DNA of 64,000 bases, from positions 1 through 64,000 of the forward strand of contig JAIOYK010000022.1 of assembly GCA_021741145.1 (NCBI GenBank). The letters run 5' to 3'. Source of the stretch: Rhodospirillum sp. Lineage in GTDB: Bacteria > Pseudomonadota > Alphaproteobacteria > Rhodospirillales > Rhodospirillaceae. The translations under genes were made by a program, and so were the position numbers. A model generated the notes under the pieces. That model was not told the origin of the DNA and made no database searches. It saw nothing but the letters and a program-made list of their open reading frames with translations. This document shows positions 41,519-50,392 of the stretch, piece by piece (position 1 is the stretch's first letter; the number at the start of each line of letters is the position of its first letter).

Positions 41519-42688
41519 ATGAATCGCGATTTGAGGGGAAAGGTGGCCATCGTCGGCGTGGGACAGGCGGGCCTGGGCAAGGCGGACGGGTTCACCGAGA
41601 TGGAAATCCTCGCCCAGGCGGCGCGAGTGGCCGTGGATGACGCGGGGCTGCGGATGGGGGATATCGACGGGCTGACCACGGCGAGCGTGCTCGCGCCCAT
41701 GTGGGCCATGCCGGTGATCGAATACCTTGGCCTCGATCCGACATTCATTGACAGCACCATGCTGGGCGGATCGAGTTTCGTCGCCCACATGATGCCGGCC
41801 ATACAGGCGCTGGTGTCGGGGCAGTGCTCCGCCGTTCTGGTCTGTTATGGGAGCACGCAGCGGACGTCCCCTATCAGCCGGAGTGTTATCGCCAGCGTGC
41901 GGCGGGACTTCGATCCGCAGCCCTATGAGTACCCCTACGAGCCGCTTAATCCGCTGAGCACCTACGCCATGGCCGCGGCGCGGCATATGCACGAATACGG
42001 CACGACCCGCGAGAACCTCGCGGACGTGGTCGTGGCGGCGCGGTCCTGGGCGACGCTGAACCCGGACGCCCTGCGCCGGACTCCCCTGACGCGCGCCGAA
42101 GTCCTGGCCGCGCCGATGATTTCGGATCCGCTGAGTACGTTTGACTGCTGCATGGTCAATGACGGCGCCGCGGCCTATGTGATGGTCCGCGCGGATCGGG
42201 CGCGGGACCTTCCCCACGCGCCCGTCCATGTGCTCGGCACCGCCACGCGCGTCCACGGCCGGCAAGGGTCATCCCTGCCCAGCCTGACGGAAACCGCCGC
42301 GGTGGAGTCCGGGCGCGCGGCGTTCGCCATGGCGGGACTGTCACCCTCCGAGATCGACGTGGCCGAGCTGTATGACGCCTTTTCGATCAATACCATCCTC
42401 TTTCTGGAGGACCTCGGCTTCTGCCCCAAGGGCGAGGGCGGGCGGTTCGTCGCCGACGGCGCCATCGCCCCGGGAGGGAGCCTGCCGGTCAATACGAACG
42501 GGGGCGGCCTGTCCTGTATTCACCCGGGCATGTACGGCGCCTTCATAACCGTGGAGGCTGTCCGGCAGTTGCGGGGAACCTGCGGCGAGCGGCAGGTCGC
42601 GGGCGCGGAAGTGGCTTTGGTGCACGGCAACGGCGGAACACTGTCCAGCCAGTCCACCGCGATCCTGGGGACGTGGGCGACCGTCTAA
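41519..42688 (+). CDS. Thiolase-fold protein without nucleophilic cysteine (probable Ltp2-type retro-aldolase or lipid-transfer thiolase)
   Basis: A 389-residue SCP-x/lipid-transfer-type thiolase-like protein: V-A-I-V-G-V-G-Q-A-G-L-G-K at the start, Y-D-A-F-S-I-N-T near residue 280 and G-G-G-L-S-C-I-H-P-G near 320. The position of the usual acyl-accepting cysteine reads M-L-G-G-S-S-F, with no cysteine. In steroid degradation, similar proteins bound to DUF35 partners cleave beta-hydroxyacyl-CoA by retro-aldol reaction. The DUF35 gene directly upstream supports the same pairing. It may instead be a thiolase using a different residue. Confidence 0.82.
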   Translation: MNRDLRGKVAIVGVGQAGLGKADGFTEMEILAQAARVAVDDAGLRMGDIDGLTTASVLAPMWAMPVIEYLGLDPTFIDSTMLGGSSFVAHMMPAIQALVSGQCSAVLVCYGSTQRTSPISRSVIASVRRDFDPQPYEYPYEPLNPLSTYAMAAARHMHEYGTTRENLADVVVAARSWATLNPDALRRTPLTRAEVLAAPMISDPLSTFDCCMVNDGAAAYVMVRADRARDLPHAPVHVLGTATRVHGRQGSSLPSLTETAAVESGRAAFAMAGLSPSEIDVAELYDAFSINTILFLEDLGFCPKGEGGRFVADGAIAPGGSLPVNTNGGGLSCIHPGMYGAFITVEAVRQLRGTCGERQVAGAEVALVHGNGGTLSSQSTAILGTWATV

Positions 42689-42803
42689 CGCGTCCCGACA
42701 ATCGAGAAAAAATGCTCCGGACCGTGACGGGGCGATTCCCCGCGCGGGAACCGGGCATTATGGGAGAGCTCACGTCCTGACGGAATGGTCTTGTGACCAT
42801 GGT

Positions 42804-42968
42804 CTCGAATCCCGATCGATCCGCAAGAACTTCGGCGGCTTCCAAGCCGTGCGGGATGTGAACCCGCGGGTGGCATGGACCCATGTGGGGTTCGAGAATT
42901 GGATCCCCATCATTTACGGATCCGTCTTCGTGGCCCGTGTGATGTTCTTTCGCAAGAGTATCCTCGGC
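42804..42968 (+). pseudogene. Relic of a branched-chain ABC transporter gene
   Basis: One open stretch of codons joins two transporter-like fragments. L-E-S-R-S-I-R-K-N-F-G-G-F-Q-A-V-R-D-V-N (42804-42863) matches the first 20 residues of LivG-type ATPases. Further on, W-I-P-I-I-Y-G-S-V-F-V and V-M-F-F-R-K-S-I-L-G (to 42968) look like a LivM C-terminus. Walker A and everything else are missing and the order is reversed compared with an intact operon. It is debris of a former transporter, probably a rearranged copy. The LivM match is weaker than the LivG one. Confidence 0.45.
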
Positions 42969-43010
42969 CAGGTGATGGGAGTCTTCCCGCGAAAGGAGGG
43001 AAATCCGCGG

Positions 43011-43043
43011 CGGAAAGGGAGCCTCCATCGGGCTCCCTTTCCG
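43011..43043. terminator. Strong hairpin between convergent operons
   Basis: A perfect 13-bp stem (cggaaagggagcc at 43011-43023, ggctccctttccg at 43031-43043) with a seven-base loop lies seven bases beyond the thioesterase stop. It sits between the rightward Liv/thiolase operon and the leftward thioesterase gene. No T run follows on either strand, so it may be a bidirectional transcription barrier or an mRNA 3' stabiliser. Confidence 0.5.
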
Positions 43044-43049
43044 GCTGGA

Positions 43050-43487
43050 TCAAACCTTCAATGCCGGATAGCGGTCCTCGAGGCAGGTACGCACGGCCTT
43101 GGGCACGGGGATCTTGCGGAAGCTGGCGTTGTCGACGCAAACGCAGACAAACCGGGCTTCGAAGCGGACTTGGCCATTCTGATCGCCCCTGACGGAGAAT
43201 TCGATGGAAGTCCGTCCCAGCCGCAGGGGCATCACTCGGCAGTCAAGGAGATGGCGGGGCGTGATGGGCGCGGACATGTCCATCTCCATGTGGACGATGG
43301 GCATGCCGTAGTGCTCGTCCATGACCATCCGATACCAGTTGAGGCCATTAAGGTTGGCTTCCCAGAACGCGTCGATCGCCTCGAGGGCGAAGTCCGGTAT
43401 GCGACCGGTGTAGGCGATGCGCGCGGGGTCACAGTCTCCGAACCCTATTCTGCGCCGCCAAATGAAGTCGGTATTTTCGGTGGGCAT
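43050..43487 (-). CDS. Acyl-CoA thioesterase, 4-hydroxybenzoyl-CoA thioesterase (YbgC) type
   Basis: A 145-residue hot-dog thioesterase. The active-site segment is F-G-D-C-D-P-A-R-I-A-Y-T, with the family's catalytic aspartate, followed by the long helix P-D-F-A-L-E-A-I-D-A-F-W-E. It hydrolyses a CoA thioester and could release a stuck acid or recycle CoA. The ATG at 43487 follows AAGGGACGG. It is the last gene of a leftward run beginning with the acyl-CoA dehydrogenase at 49238. Confidence 0.85.
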   Translation of the reverse strand: MPTENTDFIWRRRIGFGDCDPARIAYTGRIPDFALEAIDAFWEANLNGLNWYRMVMDEHYGMPIVHMEMDMSAPITPRHLLDCRVMPLRLGRTSIEFSVRGDQNGQVRFEARFVCVCVDNASFRKIPVPKAVRTCLEDRYPALKV

Positions 43488-43575
43488 GTCGTCCGTCCCT
43501 TGATTTTAGGGCCAGCGTCCCGGAAGGGAGGCCGATCGGTGGCGCGGGGCGCGACCCTTCGGTCGTCCTCCGCGG

Positions 43576-44502
43576 TCAGAGCTTTTCAATCAGCTCCGGG
43601 ACGCTCTCGAAGAGGTCGGCAACGAGGCCGTAGTCGGCGACCTGGAAGATGGGAGCGTCCTCGTCCTTGTTGATGGCGACGATGATTTTGGAATCCTTCA
43701 TGCCCGCCAGATGTTGGATCGCTCCGGAGATTCCGACGGCGATATAGAGATCGGGCGCCACCACCTTGCCGGTCTGCCCCACCTGCCAGTCATTCGGCGC
43801 GTACCCGCTGTCGACCGCGGCACGTGAGGCACCCACGGCGGCGCCAAGCTTGTCCGCCAGCGCCTCGATCAGGGCAAAATTGTCTCCCGATCCCATACCG
43901 CGTCCGCCCGAGACGACGATTCCCGCCGAGGTCAATTCGGGACGGTCGCTTTTGGCCACGATGTCCTCGATCCATTCCGACAGATGCGGATTTTCGACCG
44001 GGGAGACGGTCTCGACCGGGGCCGGTTCCCCTTCTCCGGCGGCGTTGAAGCTCGAAACCCGGACCGTCACGACCTTCGTGGTGTCCCGCGACCTTACCGT
44101 CTGGATCGCGTTCCCCGCGTAGACGGGGCGTTCGAAGGTGTTTGCGTCCACGACGCGGTGGATATCAGTCAGGATCATCACGTCGAGCAGGGCGGCCAGG
44201 CGTGGCAGGATGGTCTTGGCGTTGGATGTCGCTGGCGCCACGATGTGGCTGTAGGCGTCCGCGAGGGAGAGGACAAGGTCCGAGATGGGTTCGGCCAGGT
44301 GGTGCTTGTATCGCGGATCATCGGCCACCAGGACCTTCGCCACGCCGTCGATCCGGGCCGCCACGCCAGCGGCGTTGGCGATATCGTGTCCCGCGCAGAG
44401 CAAGGTGACGTCGCCCAGGGTCCGGGCCGCGGAGACGGCCTTGGCGGTCGTGTCTCTCGCGAGCGTGCCGTCGTTTATTTCGGCCAGAAGCAGAACAGCC
44501 AT
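43576..44502 (-). CDS. etfA: Electron transfer flavoprotein alpha subunit
   Basis: A 308-residue EtfA. The C-terminal FAD domain shows [27 protein letters not shown] and [12 protein letters not shown]. With EtfB it takes electrons from acyl-CoA dehydrogenases and gives them to ETF:quinone oxidoreductase. Its start overlaps the etfB stop (TGATG). It serves the two dehydrogenases of this region (29757 and 48075). Confidence 0.95.
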   Translation of the reverse strand: MAVLLLAEINDGTLARDTTAKAVSAARTLGDVTLLCAGHDIANAAGVAARIDGVAKVLVADDPRYKHHLAEPISDLVLSLADAYSHIVAPATSNAKTILPRLAALLDVMILTDIHRVVDANTFERPVYAGNAIQTVRSRDTTKVVTVRVSSFNAAGEGEPAPVETVSPVENPHLSEWIEDIVAKSDRPELTSAGIVVSGGRGMGSGDNFALIEALADKLGAAVGASRAAVDSGYAPNDWQVGQTGKVVAPDLYIAVGISGAIQHLAGMKDSKIIVAINKDEDAPIFQVADYGLVADLFESVPELIEKL

Positions 44503-45257
44503 CACAGGATTCCCTTTTCCTTGAGTTTGGCCACCAGCGTCTCCACGTCGGGCACCCGCTCCCCGGCTTGGCGGGTAGGCGCCTCGACGGTCTTGATGAC
44601 CTCCAGGCGGGGGCGGGTGTCGACGCCGTAGGCGGCGGCGGTTGTTTCCCGCAATGGCTTTTTCTTCGCTTTCATGATGTTGGGCAGGGACGGATAGCGG
44701 GGTTCGTTCAGACGCAAGTCGGCGGTAACGACGGCGGGCAGCTTGACTCCAATGGTCTGCAGACCGCCATCGACTTCCCGCGCGACCACGGCCCTGTCGC
44801 CGTCGATGTCGATCCGCGAGGCAAAGGTCGCCTGTCCCCACCCCAGAAGCGCGGCCGTCATCTGGCCGGTGGCGCTCATGTCGCCGTCGATCGCCTGCTT
44901 CCCCGCGATCACGAGCGAGGGGTGTTCTTCCTCGACCACGGCCTTGAGGATCTTGGCCACGGCCAGCGGTTCGATGTCCTGGGAGGCGGTGTCCACTTCC
45001 ACCAGAATCGCGCGGTCCGCGCCCATCGCCAGGGCGGTGCGCAGGGTTTCCTGGGCCTGTTTGGCGCCGATCGAGACGACGACGACTTCCTCCACCTTGC
45101 CCCGCTCTTTCAGACGCACCGCCTCTTCCACGGCGATCTCGTCGAAGGGGTTCATCGACATTTTGACGTTGGCAAGATCGACCCCGCTTCCGTCCGGCTT
45201 GACGCGGACCTTGATGTTGTAGTCCAGGACCCGCTTCACGGGGACGAGAACCTTCAT
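44502..45257 (-). CDS. etfB: Electron transfer flavoprotein beta subunit
   Basis: A 251-residue EtfB. It starts [13 protein letters not shown] and has the AMP-site region G-K-Q-A-I-D-G-D and the signature V-A-R-E-V-D-G-G with [15 protein letters not shown]. The ATG at 45257 has GGGAGC upstream. It is co-transcribed with etfA and, through a 53-bp gap, with the CitE-like gene. Confidence 0.95.
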   Translation of the reverse strand: MKVLVPVKRVLDYNIKVRVKPDGSGVDLANVKMSMNPFDEIAVEEAVRLKERGKVEEVVVVSIGAKQAQETLRTALAMGADRAILVEVDTASQDIEPLAVAKILKAVVEEEHPSLVIAGKQAIDGDMSATGQMTAALLGWGQATFASRIDIDGDRAVVAREVDGGLQTIGVKLPAVVTADLRLNEPRYPSLPNIMKAKKKPLRETTAAAYGVDTRPRLEVIKTVEAPTRQAGERVPDVETLVAKLKEKGIL

Positions 45258-45310
45258 GAGAGTGTGCTCCCTGTTATGGAAATTCGTTCCGGGCCATCCC
45301 GAGGGCGGGG

Positions 45311-46126
45311 CTACGCCAGCGGCTCGCCGTCCTCGGGGGCGGCGGCGAGAATAGCGCGGGCGCGGAGGCGTACCGGTTCGTCGACCATGGCGCCGTCCAC
45401 GGCGACCGCCCCATCCCCGGACGCCAGGACGCGCCTTGCCCAATCGAGGTCCGCCTTGGACGGAGCGAAGGCGCGTTTCACCTCGTCGACCTGCTTGGGG
45501 TGAATACAGAGCTTGCCGGTCATCCCGAGGTCGCGGGCATGGGCCGCGTCGTCTCGGGTCACGGCGGGATCCCCGAGAGCGGTCGTCACGCCGTCGATGG
45601 GCGCCGGGATTCCGGCGAGGCGCGCGGCCAGGACCAACGCGTGACGGGCCGGCAGCAGGACCTCTCGCAGATGCGCGCATCCCAGGTCCGCGCAGAAATC
45701 AACGGAGCCGAAGGCCAGGCGGGCGACACCGGGCAGACCGGCGATGTCGCGCGCCCGCGCCAGGCCCCACGCGGTTTCGATCAACGCGAGGATTGGCACG
45801 CGACGGTCCAGGATGTCGTGGACCGAGGACACCACGGCCGGATCGTCGGATTTCGGGAGCATGACGGCATCCGCGGACAGGGCGCGGACCGCCGCCAGAT
45901 CCGACGCGTGCCAGGGCGTGCCCGGGGGGTTGATCCGCACGATCACGGGAAGATCCGTGAAATCGCGGGAGAGCGCCGCCCGGGCCGTGTCCTTGGCCTC
46001 ACGGGGCACGGCGTCCTCTAGGTCCAGGATCACGGCGTCGGCCCCCGCGCGGGCGGCCTTGGCGAAACGGTCCGGACGATGGGCCGGCACGAACAGCGGT
46101 GCCCGGATGGTGCCGAGATCTACCAT
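45311..46126 (-). CDS. CitE/HpcH-family acyl-CoA lyase (probable citramalyl- or malyl-CoA lyase)
   Basis: A 271-residue citrate lyase beta-like protein. Motifs are [11 protein letters not shown] near residue 12, [10 protein letters not shown] (metal-binding region), V-R-I-N-P-P, L-I-E-T-A-W-G and F-G-S-V-D-F-C-A-D. The C-terminal G-K-L-C-I-H-P-K-Q is diagnostic. Single-domain members cleave malyl-, methylmalyl- or citramalyl-CoA, or hydrolyse malyl-CoA. Beside a CoA-transferase and a MaoC of the mesaconyl/itaconyl type, citramalyl-CoA cleavage to acetyl-CoA and pyruvate is the best guess. It overlaps the MaoC gene by seven bases. Confidence 0.85.
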   Translation of the reverse strand: MVDLGTIRAPLFVPAHRPDRFAKAARAGADAVILDLEDAVPREAKDTARAALSRDFTDLPVIVRINPPGTPWHASDLAAVRALSADAVMLPKSDDPAVVSSVHDILDRRVPILALIETAWGLARARDIAGLPGVARLAFGSVDFCADLGCAHLREVLLPARHALVLAARLAGIPAPIDGVTTALGDPAVTRDDAAHARDLGMTGKLCIHPKQVDEVKRAFAPSKADLDWARRVLASGDGAVAVDGAMVDEPVRLRARAILAAAPEDGEPLA

Positions 46127-46962
46127 TCCGCCCGGGCCTCCATGGCCATTGGACCGCCCATGGCGGCGGTCCAGAGGCGTAATCCGTCTCCGTCGGCCGT
46201 GGCGTTGAGCGTGAAATCGTCGGTGTCGAGGAGGGGGACCCGCCCGCGGAAGCCGAAGCGGCTCGGGGTGGCGCCCCGCAAATCGGCGGCGTATTGCGCC
46301 AGCAATGTCGCCTGGAGGGGGCCGTGGACCACGAGGCCGGGATAGCCTTCCTCGCCGGAGGCGTAGGGGGCGTCGTAGTGGATGCGGTGACCGTTGAAGG
46401 TCAGGGCCGAGTAGCGAAACAGCAATACGGGAGAGAGGTCAATGACGCGGCGGTTGTCACCAGGAGGCGCGGGCTCCGGAGGGGGCGGCGGCTTCACCGG
46501 ATCGGATCCGCTCCCGTCGCGGTAGACGATGTCCTGGCGCTCGGTCAGGGCTTTCCGGCCGCCGCTCTCGACGTGGTGGGTGAGGGTGACGAAGCAGAGC
46601 GTGCCCGACCGGCCCTCCTTGACCGTCACGTCCTCGATCACCGAGCGGCGGGTGATCACCTCGCCAATGCGCATGGGGGCGTGAAAGGTGACGGCGCCGC
46701 CAGCCCACATCCGGCGGGGCAGGGGCACGGGCGGGAGGAAGCCGCCCCGTCGCGGGTGTCCGTCGGGTCCCAGCTCGGCGGTGGGAGCGGTCGTCTGGCA
46801 AAGGCACAGGTGGATGAGAAGAGGGGCCTCGGCCCCGTCCTCGGCGGCGAAGGCGCGATCGAAGGTGGCGTTGAAGCGCTGGACCAGCGCGCCGGTCAGA
46901 TGTTCCGACCGGGTTTCCTCGCGGCCGATCCAGCCACGCAGGGGATCGAGATCGACGTCCAT
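46120..46962 (-). CDS. MaoC/HTD2-type hydratase (mesaconyl-C4-CoA or itaconyl-CoA hydratase-like)
   Basis: A 280-residue double hot-dog protein of the kind used for mesaconyl-C4-CoA hydration and itaconyl-CoA hydration. The N-terminal half has P-L-P-R-R-M-W-A-G-G. The C-terminal half carries L-L-F-R-Y-S-A-L-T-F-N-G-H-R-I-H-Y-D, the active-site His region, and G-L-V-V-H-G-P-L-Q-A. Both are characteristic. The expected product is citramalyl-CoA for the lyase gene that overlaps it. Whether the substrate is mesaconyl- or itaconyl-CoA cannot be settled from sequence. Confidence 0.82.
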   Translation of the reverse strand: MDVDLDPLRGWIGREETRSEHLTGALVQRFNATFDRAFAAEDGAEAPLLIHLCLCQTTAPTAELGPDGHPRRGGFLPPVPLPRRMWAGGAVTFHAPMRIGEVITRRSVIEDVTVKEGRSGTLCFVTLTHHVESGGRKALTERQDIVYRDGSGSDPVKPPPPPEPAPPGDNRRVIDLSPVLLFRYSALTFNGHRIHYDAPYASGEEGYPGLVVHGPLQATLLAQYAADLRGATPSRFGFRGRVPLLDTDDFTLNATADGDGLRLWTAAMGGPMAMEARAEW

Positions 46963-46965
46963 GGG

Positions 46966-48075
46966 TCAGGACTCCAACGCGCCAAGGGTGGGGACCGGAC
47001 CGAGGGTCCGGGACTCCCCGTCCCAGACCGGGGCCGGGGCGGGGTAGGAGACCGGGCCGTTCGGCGTGTCCACTGTGACCCGGCGCAAATGGGCATGGGT
47101 GGACAATCCGGCCATGTCGTTGACCGACGCGAGCGCCACGTCGGCGCGCAGCAGCGCCGCGATGGCCTCGTCTCCGGTCACGCGGGAGAACGCGTCGGCG
47201 ACGATCCCGTCGGTTGCGGCGCGGTTGGCGACCCGCGCCACGTTGGTCGCGAAACGGGGCTCCGCGCCCAACTCGGGTCGACCGAGAAACGTCTCGCACA
47301 GCTTACGCCATTCCCGGTCGCTCTGAACCGAGATCAGGATCAAGGTTCCGTCCCGGGCCGTGAAGACGCCATAAGGCGCGATCGAAGGGTGGGCCATCCC
47401 GACCCGCGTCGGACTCTTGCCACCCTCGTGGTTGAGCAGGGGCACGGTCAGCCAATCGGCCATGACATCGAACATGGACACGGAGACGTGCGCGCCTTCG
47501 CCGGTGACGCCCCGGAGCAGAATCGCCTCCAGGATCGCCGAATAGGCGGTGGCGCCGGTGGCGATGTCGACGATGGAGATGCCGACCCGCGCGGGCTCGG
47601 AGGGGCCTCCGGTGATGGAACACAGGCCGGATTCCGCCTGGATGAGCAGGTCGTAGGCCTTCCGGTCGGCCATCGGGCCGCTTTCGCCGTATCCGGAGAT
47701 CGAACAGACGATCAGGCGCGGATACCGGTCCTTCAGCAGGTCGACCGGAAAGCCGAGCCGCGCCAGGGCCCCCCGTTTGAGGTTCTGTACCAGGACATCG
47801 GCTTCGCCCAAGAGTCGGGCGAGGGTCTCCTTGCCCTCGTCGCCGGCGAGATCAAGGGTGACCGATGTCTTGCCTCGATTGAGCCAGACGAAATAACTGG
47901 ACTGGCCCTTGGCCACGGCGTCATAGCCCCGGGCGAAGTCTCCTTCGGGACGTTCGATCTTGATCACGTCGGCGCCCGCGTCGGCCAGACGCGATGTCGC
48001 GAAAGGCGCCGCCACCGCTTGTTCGATGGCCACCACCTTCAGGCCCTGGAGCGGACCCTTGACCGGCGCGCCCAT
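46966..48075 (-). CDS. CaiB/BaiF (class III) CoA-transferase, itaconate/mesaconate type by context
   Basis: A 369-residue class III CoA-transferase with G-L-K-V-V-A-I-E-Q-A-V-A-A-P, L-A-D-A-G-A-D-V-I-K-I-E, N-R-G-K-T-S-V-T-L-D and V-D-I-A-T-G near the catalytic aspartate. In Pseudomonas the itaconate CoA-transferase belongs to this class and lies beside a MaoC hydratase and CitE lyase, the same grouping seen here. Its start shares a base with the preceding dehydrogenase stop (TGATG). It would transfer CoA from succinyl-CoA to a C5 dicarboxylate. Confidence 0.85.
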   Translation of the reverse strand: MGAPVKGPLQGLKVVAIEQAVAAPFATSRLADAGADVIKIERPEGDFARGYDAVAKGQSSYFVWLNRGKTSVTLDLAGDEGKETLARLLGEADVLVQNLKRGALARLGFPVDLLKDRYPRLIVCSISGYGESGPMADRKAYDLLIQAESGLCSITGGPSEPARVGISIVDIATGATAYSAILEAILLRGVTGEGAHVSVSMFDVMADWLTVPLLNHEGGKSPTRVGMAHPSIAPYGVFTARDGTLILISVQSDREWRKLCETFLGRPELGAEPRFATNVARVANRAATDGIVADAFSRVTGDEAIAALLRADVALASVNDMAGLSTHAHLRRVTVDTPNGPVSYPAPAPVWDGESRTLGPVPTLGALES

Positions 48076-49238
48076 CAGTAGGACCTCGGCAGGCCGAGGA
48101 CGTGTTCCGCCACGTACCCGAGGATGAGATTGGTGGAAATCGGCGCCACCTGATAAAGGCGCGTTTCTCGGAATTTGCGCTCCACGTCGTATTCACAGGC
48201 GAAGCCGAAACCGCCGTGGAACTGGAGGCAGGCGTTGGCGGCTTCCCAGGAGGCCTTGGCGGCGAGGTATTTCGCCATGTTGGCCTCGGCCCCGCAGGGC
48301 TTGCCCGCGTCGTAGAGCGCGCAGGCCTTGTAGCGCATCAGGTTGGCGGCCTCGACCTCGATATAGGCCTCGGCGATGGGGAACTGCACGCCCTGGTTCT
48401 GGCCGATGGGGCGGTCGAAAACGGTCCGCTCGGAGACGTACCGGGTGATCCGGTCGGTGAACCAGTAGCCATCACCGATGCATTCGGCGGCGATGAGGGT
48501 CCGCTCGGCGTTGAGCCCGGTGAGAATGTATTGGAAGCCCTTCCCTTCTTCGCCGATCAGGTTTTCCTCGGGGATCTCCAGGTTGTCGAAGAAGAGTTCA
48601 TTGGTCTCGTGGTTGACCATGTTGGGGATGGGCCGGACGGTCATTCCCGCCTTCGTCGCCTTGTTGATATCCACCAGGAAGATCGACAGGCCCTCGGATT
48701 TCCTTCGGACCTCGGCGAGCGGCGTGGTGCGCGCGAGCAGGATCATCAGGTCGGAATGCTGGACCCGGCTGATCCACACCTTCTGGCCGTTGACGACATA
48801 CCGGTCGCCATTCTTGACGGCGGTGGTCTTGATCTTGGTGGTGTCGGTTCCGGTACTGGGTTCGGTGACGCCCATGGACTGGAGACGCAACTCGCCGCTG
48901 GCGATGCGCGGGAGATACGTCCGCCGCTGCTCCTCCGAGCCGTGCCGGATCAAGGTGTTCATATTGTACATCTGGCCATGACAGGCCCCGGAATTGCCGC
49001 CCGCGCGGTTGATCTCCTCCATGATGACGGAGGCCTCCGTCAGGCCGAGGCCAGAGCCGCCGTATTCCTCGGGGATGAGCGCGGCCATCCAGCCTGCCTC
49101 GGTCAGGGCGGCGACGAACTCCTCCGGGTAGGCCCGCGCCTCGTCCACCTTGCGATGGTACGCGTCTGGAAAGGTCTCGCACAGGGCGCGAACGGCGTCG
49201 CGGATATCCTGATATGCGTCTTCGGTGCTGTGATTCAC
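48075..49238 (-). CDS. Acyl-CoA dehydrogenase of the C5-dicarboxylate locus
   Basis: A 387-residue acyl-CoA dehydrogenase. Blocks seen are P-E-E-Y-G-G-S-G-L-G, the FAD loop Q-S-M-G-V-T-E-P-S-T-G-T-D-T, V-W-I-S-R-V-Q-H and F-H-G-G-F-G-F-A. A GTG start at 49238 is preferred because an upstream ATG at 49283 would lie inside the palindromic operator. It is the first gene of the leftward run. In this setting a role on methylsuccinyl-CoA or a related C5 thioester is plausible, with ETF as electron acceptor. Confidence 0.85.
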   Translation of the reverse strand: MNHSTEDAYQDIRDAVRALCETFPDAYHRKVDEARAYPEEFVAALTEAGWMAALIPEEYGGSGLGLTEASVIMEEINRAGGNSGACHGQMYNMNTLIRHGSEEQRRTYLPRIASGELRLQSMGVTEPSTGTDTTKIKTTAVKNGDRYVVNGQKVWISRVQHSDLMILLARTTPLAEVRRKSEGLSIFLVDINKATKAGMTVRPIPNMVNHETNELFFDNLEIPEENLIGEEGKGFQYILTGLNAERTLIAAECIGDGYWFTDRITRYVSERTVFDRPIGQNQGVQFPIAEAYIEVEAANLMRYKACALYDAGKPCGAEANMAKYLAAKASWEAANACLQFHGGFGFACEYDVERKFRETRLYQVAPISTNLILGYVAEHVLGLPRSY

Positions 49239-49272
49239 GGTCGGGCGCTCCAACGGCCTATCATTTTCCTTG

Positions 49273-49287
49273 AGGAATATCATTCCT
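49273..49287. promoter_or_regulatory. Palindromic operator between the dehydrogenase and LysR genes
   Basis: aggaatatcattcct is a perfect 6-3-6 palindrome about 35 bases before the dehydrogenase start, in the gap shared with the divergent LysR gene. Its core gaatatcattc is identical to the reverse strand of the site at 31828-31849, which suggests one regulator for both loci. Confidence 0.6.
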
Positions 49288-49390
49288 ATGAGGGAATATA
49301 GACACTCGTTTGATCACGCAAATATATCTTTATGAGGTGAGGCATAACGAATTTATATGGTAGCGAACCTCGGACGGGACGGGTGAGTCC

Positions 49391-50392
49391 ATGGATCTCA
49401 GACAACTGCGCTACTTTCTGTCGATCGCCGACGCGGGGTCCATTTCCGCCGCGGCGGGACGCCTGAATGTCGCTCAGCCGGCTCTGTCATTGCACATTCG
49501 GAACATGGAGCGGCATCTGGGCACGGATCTTTTCATGCGTCGGGCGCGAGGGGTATCCCTGACCGAAGCCGGGGAAATCCTTGCCCAACGCGCGCGCGTC
49601 ATCCTTGACGAGGTCGCCCGGGCCGAGGATGACATCCGCAACCTCGGTTCGGATCCGAGAGGCGAGGTCAGACTGGGATTGCCGGGCACGCTCAGTGGCA
49701 TTCTCTCCGTACCCCTCGTTCTAGCCGCGAGTGAGCGATTTCCAAATGTCCGGCTTACCATCGCGGAAGCGATGAGCGGGTTCGTCCTCGACTGGCTGCA
49801 CGAGCACCGGGTCGACCTCGCCCTCCTCTATGCCGGGGAGCCAGATCCGAGATTCCAGTCGGAGCTATTGATGAGTGAGGAACTGGTTGTATTCGCGCCC
49901 ATTGGCTGGGATCTCACCGATCCTTGTCCTCCGGGCAACCTGGCGGACCTTCCCCTGATTCTCCCTGGTCCGGCCCATGGCTTGCGCGGCATGCTCGAAG
50001 ACTGGGCGGGGCGGACCGGCATTCACCTGCGAACGGAATGTGAAATTGATTCTTACCGTAATATTAAAGACTTGGTCATGGCTGGGCATGGTTGTTCCAT
50101 CCTGCCCCGTCACGCGGTGATCCAGGATGCCGCGGCGGGCCGGTTACGATTGGCGCCGATCGCCGAACCTCGTCTTCGGCGGGATGTCTATCTGGTTCAG
50201 CGCCAACCCGGGAAATCGAGTCACGCGTGCGATGTCATCGTCCCCCTGATCCGGGAACTCGTGACCGAGATGGCGGGGGCCGGTGTCTGGGCGGGAGTTG
50301 TTCCGGCAGGACGAGGGGCGGCGGGAGAGGGGTTATCCAGCGCGTTCCAAGCCGAAAAGCGCGCGTCCGATGTCGTTGGCCGTCTCCCGTAG
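49391..50392 (+). CDS. LysR-family regulator of the C5-dicarboxylate locus
   Basis: A 333-residue LysR-type regulator. The N-terminal helix-turn-helix is L-R-Q-L-R-Y-F-L-S-I-A-D-A-G-S-I-S-A-A-A then Q-P-A-L-S-L-H-I. The effector domain is typical (G-E-V-R-L-G-L-P-G-T). It stands opposite the acyl-CoA dehydrogenase operon, the standard place for a LysR activator, with a palindrome between them. Its last 60 bases overlap the end of the convergent IclR gene, and the C-terminal tail beyond residue 300 looks unstructured. Confidence 0.88.
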   Translation: MDLRQLRYFLSIADAGSISAAAGRLNVAQPALSLHIRNMERHLGTDLFMRRARGVSLTEAGEILAQRARVILDEVARAEDDIRNLGSDPRGEVRLGLPGTLSGILSVPLVLAASERFPNVRLTIAEAMSGFVLDWLHEHRVDLALLYAGEPDPRFQSELLMSEELVVFAPIGWDLTDPCPPGNLADLPLILPGPAHGLRGMLEDWAGRTGIHLRTECEIDSYRNIKDLVMAGHGCSILPRHAVIQDAAAGRLRLAPIAEPRLRRDVYLVQRQPGKSSHACDVIVPLIRELVTEMAGAGVWAGVVPAGRGAAGEGLSSAFQAEKRASDVVGRLP

